5,030 nt of DNA, from contig DZDB01000129.1 of NCBI GenBank assembly GCA_022736605.1, forward strand, positions 1 to 5,030. The letters run 5' to 3'. The notes under the pieces were generated by a model that saw only the letters and a list, made by a program, of their open reading frames with translations, was not told the origin of the DNA and made no database searches. Every line of letters begins with the position of its first letter. The stretch's first letter is position 1. The DNA is from Sideroxydans lithotrophicus (GTDB lineage Bacteria > Pseudomonadota > Gammaproteobacteria > Burkholderiales > Sulfuriferulaceae). The position numbers and the translations under genes were made by a program. This document shows, piece by piece, positions 1-4,810 of this stretch.

Positions 1-117
1 TGGCCATTGCCTGCGCGCCGCGCCTTGTCAGGCCGTTTTTGGGAGGCTCTGTAAGCGCCGTTTAGTGTGAAACAGTACACAGGCATCCGTTCGCTGTGAT
101 TGATTTTTGAACCAGGC
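1..117. other. Region without a supported gene, downstream of the EF-hand gene
   Basis: No convincing coding region is visible. A minus-strand frame from ATG at 84-86 stays open to the window edge but has no ribosome site and too little length to judge. On the plus strand a 4-bp GC stem (22-25 with 30-33) is followed shortly by TTTTT (36-40). This could be a weak terminator for a gene entering from the left. No clear terminator for the EF-hand gene is seen. Confidence 0.4.
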
Positions 118-408
118 TTATTTGGCTTTGCCCATGGCTTCGGCCTTGGCGAACTCATCTGTGCTCAACATGCCGTCATGGTTACCGTCGGCTTTCGCAA
201 ACAGCTTGCCATCCATGCCGGTAGCCTTGAATTCCTCAGCGCTGACCATGCCATCCTGATTCGTGTCCGCTTTGGCCAGCGCGCTGACCGGCATCGGCTC
301 GCCGGTGGCAGCGTGCGCGCCAGTGACTGCCAGCGCGGCCAGCATGACGCCGCCCAGTACAGCGTGCGGCAGGATACGGGGGTTAAATTTGTGGGCAGAT
401 ACCTTCAT
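118..408 (-). CDS. Small exported EF-hand (calmodulin-like) protein
   Basis: A 96-residue protein predicted to be exported and to bind calcium. Residues 1-33 look like a signal peptide: a basic start (MKVSAHKF), a hydrophobic core at about 16-30, and a likely signal peptidase I site after AHA (31-33). The mature part of about 63 residues is almost entirely two EF-hand loops. Loop one starts at D48 (DTNQDGMVSAEE) and loop two at D74 (DGNHDGMLSTDE). Both have acidic or Asn residues at positions 1, 3 and 5, Gly at 6 and Glu at 12, so both look competent to bind Ca2+. I chose the ATG at 408 because AGGAG lies 7 nt upstream. The in-frame ATG at 480 would start upstream of the predicted sigma-54 transcription start. 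The gene lies 221 bp downstream of glrR behind what looks like its own GlrR/sigma-54 promoter. The physiological role is unknown; buffering calcium or interacting with an envelope protein is conjecture. Confidence 0.88.
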   Translation of the reverse strand: MKVSAHKFNPRILPHAVLGGVMLAALAVTGAHAATGEPMPVSALAKADTNQDGMVSAEEFKATGMDGKLFAKADGNHDGMLSTDEFAKAEAMGKAK

Positions 409-415
409 CGTAAAG

Positions 416-420
416 CTCCT
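416..420 (-). promoter_or_regulatory. Shine-Dalgarno site deciding the EF-hand gene start
   Basis: The minus strand reads AGGAG, then 7 nt, then the ATG at 406-408. This near-perfect site favours the 96-residue product over the 120-residue one from 480. Its first A (420) is also the last base of the inverted repeat at 420-450, so folding or protein binding there could affect ribosome access. Confidence 0.8.
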
Positions 421-450
421 GTATAGCGCAGCAAGGTGCTGCGCTATACA
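420..450. repeat. Perfect 14-bp inverted repeat upstream of the EF-hand gene
   Basis: The arms TGTATAGCGCAGCA (420-433) and TGCTGCGCTATACA (437-450) are perfect reverse complements separated by 3 bp (434-436). The repeat directly abuts the Shine-Dalgarno site. If the predicted sigma-54 promoter is used, +1 falls at about 444, inside the upstream arm. The RNA would then begin with the shorter stem GCGCAGCA-CCU-UGCUGCGC. The full DNA repeat could be an operator for an unknown regulator. The shorter RNA stem could protect the 5' end or modulate translation. The repeat is certain; the function is not. Confidence 0.85.
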
Positions 451-454
451 CAAC

Positions 455-471
455 AGCAGACTCCGTGCCAG
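455..471 (-). promoter_or_regulatory. Predicted sigma-54 (-24/-12) promoter for the EF-hand gene
   Basis: The minus strand reads CTGGCACG-GAGT-CTGCT. From memory the sigma-54 consensus is TGGCACG-N4-TTGCW, and only the first T of the -12 element differs. The invariant GG and GC are 10 bp apart, as required. Counting from the GC places +1 at about G444, giving a leader of about 36 nt to the ATG at 408. Two GlrR-type sites lie upstream, centred about 97 and 163 bp from +1, which is a usual enhancer distance. Confidence 0.72.
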
Positions 472-490
472 ATAAAACATCGTTTAAATA

Positions 491-503
491 CAACAAGATA
501 TTA
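491..503 (+). promoter_or_regulatory. Possible IHF site between enhancer and promoter
   Basis: This AT-rich stretch reads CAACAA-GATA-TTA and matches 7 of the 9 defined positions of the IHF consensus WATCAA-N4-TTR as I remember it. It lies between the nearest TGTC-N10-GACA site and the -24/-12 promoter, where a bend would help an enhancer-bound activator reach sigma-54 polymerase. A 7/9 match in AT-rich DNA is weak evidence. Confidence 0.25.
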
Positions 504-531
504 TTTATCAAGCCGCGCAGCCCAGGCGGTT

Positions 532-549
532 TGTCGTGCCGCCCCGACA
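532..549. promoter_or_regulatory. Putative GlrR-binding site 1 (TGTC-N10-GACA)
   Basis: The sequence is TGTC-GTGCCGCCCC-GACA, an exact match to the motif I recall for GlrR upstream of enterobacterial glmY and glmZ. Its centre lies about 97 bp upstream of the predicted +1 of the EF-hand gene. I found the motif only twice in the 5 kb, and both copies are in this gap immediately after glrR. Confidence 0.65.
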
Positions 550-596
550 GCCGCACGCGGCTTTGCGCTAAGTCCATGAAAACGATGAAGCTTTGA

Positions 597-616
597 TTGT
601 CGCCCGCAGGCGACAA
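597..616 (-). terminator. Possible hairpin at the 3' end of the glr operon
   Basis: On the minus strand the palindrome gives an RNA stem UUGUCGCC / GGCGACAA closed by C-UGCG-G, a stable UNCG-type tetraloop, 14 nt after the glrR stop. The following bases (TCAAAGCTTC) are not a U-run, so intrinsic termination should be weak. The palindrome is also explained by the binding-site reading, so termination is the less certain role. Confidence 0.3.
598..615. promoter_or_regulatory. Putative GlrR-binding site 2 in a longer palindrome
   Basis: The sequence TGTC-GCCCGCAGGC-GACA is a second exact TGTC-N10-GACA match. It sits inside a perfect 8-bp inverted repeat, TTGTCGCC-CGCA-GGCGACAA (597-616). Its centre is 66 bp from that of site 1. 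It begins 14 bp beyond the glrR stop codon, so the same bases might also form an RNA hairpin at the 3' end of the glrR message. Confidence 0.6.
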
Positions 617-629
617 CAGAAGGCGCGCG

Positions 630-1985
630 TCAGGCGTGCTTGAAAGCGGCCGCGTCGAGCCGGTGACGTTGCAGCAGCTTGTAGAATTCAGTGCGGTTAC
701 GCTGCGACAGGCGTGCCGCCTGGGTGACGTTGCCTGCGGTGATTTTCAGCACGCGCACCAGATAGTCGCGTTCGAAACGCTTGCGCGCCTCCTCGAACGA
801 CACCATCTCAACGTCTTCCTTGTGCATCGCGTCCTGCACCAGCGTCATCGACACCAGCGCGCCGGTGCACAGCACCACGCACTGTTCGACCACATTCATC
901 AATTGACGCACATTGCCCGGCCACGGCGCGCCGACCAGCAAGGCCATCGCCTCGGGCGCAAAGCCGTTGACTTTTTTGGTATATTTTTGTGCCAGCTGGC
1001 GCAGGAAATGGTTCGCCAGCAGCGCAATGTCTTCGCGCCGCTCGGCCAGCGGCGGGATGTTCAATGCCACCACGTTCAGCCGGTAATACAGGTCCTCGCG
1101 GAACTCGCCCGCCGTCACGCTGGCCTTGAGATCGCGGTGGGTGGCCGAAATGATGCGCACATTCACCTCAACCGCCTGCGCCGCGCCGACTGGGCGCACC
1201 TGACGTTCCTGAATCACGCGCAGCAATTTAACCTGTAGCAGCAGCGGCATGTCACCGATTTCGTCCAGAAACAGCGTGCCGCCTTCTGCCGCCTGAAACA
1301 GCCCCTTGTGGTCGCGCACCGCGCCGGTAAACGCACCCTTGACGTGGCCGAACAGTTCCGACTCGAGCAACTGCTCGGGAATCGCCGCGCAGTTCACCGC
1401 TACGAATGGCCGCGCCCGGCGCTTGCCGGCATCGTGAATCGCCTGCGCCAGCAGCTCCTTGCCGGTGCCACTGTCACCCTGGATCAGCACGCTGGCGTCG
1501 CCCTCGGCGACCAGGCTGGCGCGCGTCAGCAGGTCTTCCATCGCCGCGCTCTGGGTAATGATGGACGCGCGCCAATCAGCAGCCGGGGCATCCGTCTGCG
1601 GCATACTGCCCGGCGTCAAACGCAGCGCCTGCGCGATATGTGCCAGCAGCGTTTTACTGTCAAACGGCTTGGCCAGATAGCCGAACACGCCACGCTGTAC
1701 CGCCGCCACCGCATCCGGAATACTGCCGTGTGCGGTCAGAATAATCACCGGCAATGCCGGGCTGGTGCGGTGTATCTGCTCGAACAGCGCCAGTCCGTCC
1801 ATCCCGCTCATGCGCATATCGGTTATCACCAGTTGCGGCCGCGACACATCGAGGTGATTGAGCGCGGCTTCTGCGCTGTTGACCGACTCCACTTCATAAC
1901 CCGACGCCGACAAGCGGATTGACAACAATTCGAGCAAATCAGCGTCATCGTCTACCAGCAAAATCTTTGCAGCCATTTCGTTCAT
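630..1985 (-). CDS. glrR: GlrR/QseF-type sigma-54-dependent response regulator
   Basis: A 451-residue NtrC-family regulator that would be phosphorylated by GlrK and activate sigma-54 RNA polymerase. The receiver domain (about 7-120) has acidic D12-D14, phosphoacceptor D56, T84 and K106. The AAA+ domain (about 142-370) has Walker A GDSGTGKE (170-177), the sigma-54 contact loop GAFTGA (217-222), Walker B TLFLDE (237-242), FREDLYYRL (295-303) with arginine-finger candidates R296 and R302, and a later WPGNVRQL sensor-II motif. A Fis-type helix-turn-helix occupies about 415-444, where NRTEFYKLL closely matches what I recall of E. coli GlrR. That protein is about 444 residues, so the length fits. 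The ATG at 1985 has GAGGG 7 nt upstream, in the 14-bp gap after qseG. Gene order glrK-qseG-glrR supports GlrR over other NtrC-like proteins. Exact TGTC-N10-GACA sites lie just downstream. Confidence 0.95.
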   Translation of the reverse strand: MNEMAAKILLVDDDADLLELLSIRLSASGYEVESVNSAEAALNHLDVSRPQLVITDMRMSGMDGLALFEQIHRTSPALPVIILTAHGSIPDAVAAVQRGVFGYLAKPFDSKTLLAHIAQALRLTPGSMPQTDAPAADWRASIITQSAAMEDLLTRASLVAEGDASVLIQGDSGTGKELLAQAIHDAGKRRARPFVAVNCAAIPEQLLESELFGHVKGAFTGAVRDHKGLFQAAEGGTLFLDEIGDMPLLLQVKLLRVIQERQVRPVGAAQAVEVNVRIISATHRDLKASVTAGEFREDLYYRLNVVALNIPPLAERREDIALLANHFLRQLAQKYTKKVNGFAPEAMALLVGAPWPGNVRQLMNVVEQCVVLCTGALVSMTLVQDAMHKEDVEMVSFEEARKRFERDYLVRVLKITAGNVTQAARLSQRNRTEFYKLLQRHRLDAAAFKHA

Positions 1986-1999
1986 GCAATTGCCCTCAT

Positions 2000-2542
2000 T
2001 CAGCGCTTGTCACGCTGCATCATGCTCTTTTCCATGCGTTTGATGCCGTCGATCTGCTGTTGCAGGGCATCGGCGCGCTTCAGTTCATCCTTGTATTTTT
2101 GTGTCCAATCCTCGTTGGCGGCAGCGATGCGCTGCTGCTCACTCAACTCGGCCTGCAATAGCCCCGCCAGGGCGCGCAGGCCGGTTGACCCGGTCTTGCT
2201 GTCTCGGGGCAAATCATTGAGCAGACTCAGCGCAGCTGAAGTGTCGTGAAAGGATGTCCCCGGCAATGCCAGCAACCACGCCAGCCTGAGTCGATTGAAC
2301 TCACTGGCGTTGTGCGCATACGCCTGCCGCGACTTGTCCAGCTCGCGTAACTGTTCAGCGTTCGGCAATTTGCGTACGGCGTCAATCGATTGCAGCAGCA
2401 TATCGCTTTGAGAAATGGCCAGTGAAGGCAACGAAATACCGCTGGATGTGCGCGCGCTGCCCGCAGGCAATTCAGCGCAGGCAGCAAGCGCGCCCAATAG
2501 CAGGCATGAAGCCAGTAAACGGCGGGATAAAAAATCAGTCAT
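2000..2542 (-). CDS. qseG: QseG-type outer-membrane lipoprotein
   Basis: A 180-residue predicted lipoprotein. Residues 1-21 form a signal sequence with arginines at 7-8 and a hydrophobic stretch at 9-21. It ends in the lipobox L19-A20-A21-C22, and Ala at +2 is compatible with outer-membrane sorting. Residues 45-135 look helical (LRELDKSRQAY, FNRLRLAWLLALPGTSFHD). Residues 135-175 are rich in charged residues and glutamine and may form a coiled coil. It sits between kinase and regulator exactly as qseG (yfhG) does in enterobacteria, where QseG is known to interact with the kinase QseE/GlrK. It is shorter than E. coli QseG, which I recall as about 237 residues. Its ATG overlaps the glrK stop as ATGA with no clear Shine-Dalgarno, suggesting translational coupling. 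The identification rests on gene order, lipobox and general pattern, since this family diverges quickly. Confidence 0.8.
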   Translation of the reverse strand: MTDFLSRRLLASCLLLGALAACAELPAGSARTSSGISLPSLAISQSDMLLQSIDAVRKLPNAEQLRELDKSRQAYAHNASEFNRLRLAWLLALPGTSFHDTSAALSLLNDLPRDSKTGSTGLRALAGLLQAELSEQQRIAAANEDWTQKYKDELKRADALQQQIDGIKRMEKSMMQRDKR

Positions 2543-4008
2543 GAGATGAGCGTGTCATTTAGTAAAGGGAGATGCAGACGAAAATGCGCACCGGCCTGGT
2601 CAGACGCGACCAGGCTGATATCGCCGCCATGGGCACGGGCGTATTCGCGCGCAATCGCCAGCCCCAGACCGGTGCCCCTGACGTGGCTTTGCGGCGCTTG
2701 CCGCCCCTGATAAAACGGTTCAAATACCTTGTCGCGGTCAGCCACATCCACCCCTGCCCCGGCATCCCTCACCGCCAGCACCAGCGTATTATCCTGCACA
2801 CGTGCATCGATATGAATGATGCCTCCGGGCGGCGAAAATTTCACTGCATTGGACAGCAGATTATCCAGAATGACGCGCAGTTTCTGTTCGTCAGCATACA
2901 GATGCAAATCCGGGCAGTCCCGAATGATCTGTAAACGCTGATTCAGCACCGCCATCTGATGACTTTGCAACACCGCTTCGAGCAAGCCCTGCAACGCCAC
3001 CTGATGCGGATTGAGCGCCGTCGGCTGCGCCTGTATTGCACTGTAATTGAGCAAATCCTCGATGCGCTTTTGCAACTGCAAACTATTGGTAAACAAAATC
3101 GTCGCCACACTCTTCTGCTTGTCATTGAGCGCGCCCGTCACGCCGCTGGCCAGCAGATCCGCACCCTCACGCAACGCCGTCAGCGGCGTTTTCAGCTCAT
3201 GCGACACGTGCTGCAAAAAACGTTCTTTCTGTGCCTCAACCTCCAGCAAGCGCTGCCGCATCCAGTCCAGCCGCTCGCCCAGATAGCGCAAATCCTGCGG
3301 CCCCGTCACCCGCACCGGCTGCGCCAGCTCACCCTGCCCCATGCTGCGGATTGCCTCGTCAATCTGCCGGATCGGACGCGAAATCAATACCGAAAACAGC
3401 AGCGCCAACAGCAAGGTAAACGGCACCAGCGCCACCACCAGCCACAACACAATCGCACGCGCCTGCGCAGCGCGATCCTGCATCGCGTTAACCTCCTGCT
3501 CGATCAACGCATAGCCGCCCTGCGCAAAATTGCGTGCCTGCACCAGCAACGGCACAAAATCGCTCACTACCGGCTGCAACGTGTCCGGATGATCCCGGGC
3601 AGACGCGACCTGCTGATAAATCGGCCACTCAGCCGCGCGCAATTGTGCCAGCGCCGCAGCCTGATTGCGCCGCTTCAGCGACAGCGCCTCAAGATTATTC
3701 AACTGACTGACAAACCGCGTATGCGCCTGAAAAAAACCCTCCAGCAAACTCGCGTCATCCAGTATCAACGCCTGCCGCACGCCGCGTTCCATGGTCGTGA
3801 TTTCATCCAGCAATACCCGGCTGCCATGTGCAATCTGCACCGACTGATACACCGCCAGGCGGCTCTGCACCGCCAGCCGGTCAATCGATACCGCCGCATA
3901 AATCAGCGCCGCAATCAGCGGCAACGCCACCAGCGTAAACCCCAGCAAAATCAGCTTCAAAAATGACTTTGGCCGATAGCCCAACACCCTCTTAATGGGG
4001 TCAGACAC
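2539..4008 (-). CDS. glrK: GlrK/QseE-type membrane sensor histidine kinase
   Basis: A 489-residue inner-membrane kinase from the GTG chosen here, partner of the GlrR encoded downstream. TM1 is at about 17-41, a periplasmic segment at about 42-184, TM2 at about 185-209, and HAMP at about 210-262. HisKA has the H-box FLQHVSHELKTPLTALREG with phospho-acceptor H270. The ATPase domain has the N-box LRVILDNLLSNAVKF (N383, N387), G1 DAGAG (415-419), the F-box VFEPFYQG and G2 GTGLGLAI. All catalytic motifs are intact. The start is uncertain because a mobile element abuts the gene. GTG 4006-4008 lies in the element's terminal repeat and overlaps the transposase stop by 8 nt. GTG 4053 would reach 53 nt into the transposase gene. 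GTG 3987 has AAGAGG directly against it with no spacing. The original start may have been lost, because the codon at the junction is ATT followed by AAG-AGG. Confidence 0.92.
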   Translation of the reverse strand: MSDPIKRVLGYRPKSFLKLILLGFTLVALPLIAALIYAAVSIDRLAVQSRLAVYQSVQIAHGSRVLLDEITTMERGVRQALILDDASLLEGFFQAHTRFVSQLNNLEALSLKRRNQAAALAQLRAAEWPIYQQVASARDHPDTLQPVVSDFVPLLVQARNFAQGGYALIEQEVNAMQDRAAQARAIVLWLVVALVPFTLLLALLFSVLISRPIRQIDEAIRSMGQGELAQPVRVTGPQDLRYLGERLDWMRQRLLEVEAQKERFLQHVSHELKTPLTALREGADLLASGVTGALNDKQKSVATILFTNSLQLQKRIEDLLNYSAIQAQPTALNPHQVALQGLLEAVLQSHQMAVLNQRLQIIRDCPDLHLYADEQKLRVILDNLLSNAVKFSPPGGIIHIDARVQDNTLVLAVRDAGAGVDVADRDKVFEPFYQGRQAPQSHVRGTGLGLAIAREYARAHGGDISLVASDQAGAHFRLHLPLLNDTLIS

Positions 4009-4011
4009 GAT
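3994..4011 (-). repeat. Terminal inverted repeat at the glrK side
   Basis: The minus strand reads ATCGTGTCTGACCCCATT, the exact inverse of 4759-4776. In one frame it ends the transposase (CGT-GTC-TGA, residues R-V-stop). In another frame it starts glrK with GTG-TCT-GAC-CCC-ATT (residues V-S-D-P-I). Confidence 0.9.
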
Positions 4012-4708
4012 TATTCTGCTTTCTTGGCCTGCCCACACCCTTCGATGCCGCACGGCGTAGCGTCAACGCCTCTATCTGCGCCTGAAACCGCTCATCTCCC
4101 AGCGCCCAGCCCTTATGCACCGATTCCCTGATCGCCGCCAGATCCTCCCCCGCAATCGCCGCACTGAACAAAGCACGGTAAGCCGCCTCGCGCGCATCGG
4201 CAGATTGCCCGAGCCGCAAATATTCGCTGTGCGCTGCCAGCCAATTGCTATTTGAATCACGCTGCCCCAGCGCGTTAAATGCATAACTTGACCAGCAATA
4301 ATCGCCTGGCTGCGCCACCATCCGTGCGCGCACCGGATTCATTTCGATATAACGCATCAGCGACAGCAGATAGCGCTCGCTATCGACCACCGTTGCCCGA
4401 TACCGCCCTTCCCACAAGGTGCCGCTACGCCGGTAAGTGTGATTGAAATACTGCACATACCGGCGCCCGACCGACTGGAATACCTTGCTGATACTGTCGT
4501 CTTTTTCCGGCGTTGCCAGCAAGTGAATGTGATTGGTCATCCACACATAAGCGTGAATCGCCAACCCGTATTTGTGCGCCGCCTCAATCAGGGCGTCACG
4601 AAAGAACTGATAATCCGCATCGGCGGCAAAGATCAACTGACGGTTATTGCCGCGCTGGATGATGTGCTGCGGCTGGCCGGGAATGACGTAGCGGGATAAG
4701 CGTGCCAT
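4001..4708 (-). CDS. REP-associated tyrosine transposase (Y1/HUH, IS200-like)
   Basis: A 235-residue single-strand DNA transposase of the RAYT group, whose members cleave and join DNA ends through a tyrosine. The N-terminus MARLSRYVIPGQPQHIIQRGNN is typical of the group. The metal-binding HUH motif is H60-I-H62 in WMTNHIHLLATP. The catalytic tyrosine is in SVGRRYVQYFN, most likely Y84 or Y87. The family hallmarks SGTLWEGRYRA (95-105) and YIEMNPVRA (120-128) follow, and the basic tail ends GRPRKQNNRV. No frameshift or premature stop is seen, so it may be active. The ATG at 4708 follows a short C-rich tract with no good Shine-Dalgarno, suggesting weak expression. Its stop codon is inside the terminal repeat, and its last 8 nt overlap the proposed glrK start, so translation through the element could feed glrK. 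REP-like hairpins typical of some RAYTs were not found beside it. Confidence 0.93.
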   Translation of the reverse strand: MARLSRYVIPGQPQHIIQRGNNRQLIFAADADYQFFRDALIEAAHKYGLAIHAYVWMTNHIHLLATPEKDDSISKVFQSVGRRYVQYFNHTYRRSGTLWEGRYRATVVDSERYLLSLMRYIEMNPVRARMVAQPGDYCWSSYAFNALGQRDSNSNWLAAHSEYLRLGQSADAREAAYRALFSAAIAGEDLAAIRESVHKGWALGDERFQAQIEALTLRRAASKGVGRPRKQNNRV

Positions 4709-4726
4709 GGGGTTTTTGCGAGGAAT

Positions 4727-4756
4727 CAGGATTTACGAACCATAGCACAGGATTTA
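4727..4756. repeat. Short direct repeat inside the element's leader end
   Basis: CAGGATTTA occurs at 4727-4735 and again at 4748-4756, 21 bp apart, or about two helical turns. It lies between the transposase start and the terminal repeat at 4759-4776. It could be a subterminal protein-binding pair or chance. Confidence 0.4.
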
Positions 4757-4758
4757 AT

Positions 4759-4776
4759 ATCGTGTCTGACCCCATT
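4759..4776 (+). repeat. Terminal inverted repeat at the distal side
   Basis: The plus strand reads ATCGTGTCTGACCCCATT, the perfect inverse of 3994-4011. It marks the outer end of the transposase element and lies 7 bp from the attC-like sequence at 4784-4805. Confidence 0.9.
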
Positions 4777-4783
4777 TATTTTA

Positions 4784-4805
4784 CCTCTCGAAGCGTTTGT
4801 TAGGC
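4784..4805 (-). other. Possible truncated integron attC site (first half)
   Basis: The minus strand reads GCCTAAC-AAACGCT-TCGAGAGG. This fits the R'' core (RYYYAAC), a 7-nt spacer and the L'' box of an attC site. It is close to the start of the Vibrio cholerae repeat as I remember it (TAACAAACGCCTCAAGAGG). It begins a few bases after the stop codon of the preceding gene, where attC sites lie in cassettes. The second half ending in GTTRRRY is absent, because the transposase element begins 7 bp further on. A chance match is possible. Confidence 0.45.
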
Positions 4806-4810
4806 ATGGA

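Larger units (their letters stand above)
3994..4776 (-). mobile_element. 783-bp RAYT element with 18-bp terminal inverted repeats
   Basis: The unit is bounded by perfect 18-bp inverted repeats, 3994-4011 and 4759-4776, which read ATCGTGTCTGACCCCATT outward. It contains a single transposase gene running nearly end to end. I recall termini containing GGGGTCAGAC next to Y1-type transposases in many proteobacterial genomes, but could not check this. No convincing target duplication is seen; the outer flanks are TAAAATA and AAGAGGG. The element is oriented with the glr operon and lies between glrK and whatever formerly preceded it. Confidence 0.82.

Noticed and set aside
22..40. Plus-strand hairpin plus T-run as an intrinsic terminator
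   Set aside because: The stem is only 4 bp and no plus-strand gene is identifiable upstream in the window, so it is noted but not called.
409..480. Longer EF-hand protein starting at ATG 480
   Set aside because: The extra 24 residues would precede the predicted transcription start and a good signal peptide. The ATG at 408 has a strong Shine-Dalgarno site and the upstream ATG does not.
549..562. AGCCGC-AC-GCGGCT near-palindrome
   Set aside because: Six-bp GC-rich arms with a 2-nt centre are expected by chance in GC-rich DNA and match no known site. It only touches the edge of GlrR-type site 1.
383..616. Minus-strand frame of 77 codons spanning the gap before the EF-hand gene
   Set aside because: It runs through the palindrome, both GlrR-type sites, the -24/-12 promoter and the inverted repeat, and overlaps the EF-hand start out of frame. 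It is better explained as regulatory DNA.
597..1922. Plus-strand open frames at 597-1238 and 1308-1922 opposite glrR
   Set aside because: Both mirror well-conserved glrR coding sequence and give Arg/His/Gln-rich products without recognisable motifs.
2959..3966. Long plus-strand open frame (335 codons) opposite glrK
   Set aside because: It is antisense to a kinase with every motif intact. Its protein is a low-complexity mix of Gln, Arg, His and Leu typical of reading a GC-rich gene backwards, with no domain pattern.
4009..4053. Longer glrK starting at GTG 4053
   Set aside because: It would overlap the transposase gene by 53 nt, and the added residues are only an alternative reading of transposase and repeat sequence. 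It cannot be fully excluded.
4009..4776. REP or CRISPR-like repeat array beside the transposase
   Set aside because: Apart from the two terminal repeats and one 9-bp direct repeat, no repeated hairpins with the GTAG-type foot of REP sequences and no regularly spaced repeats were found.
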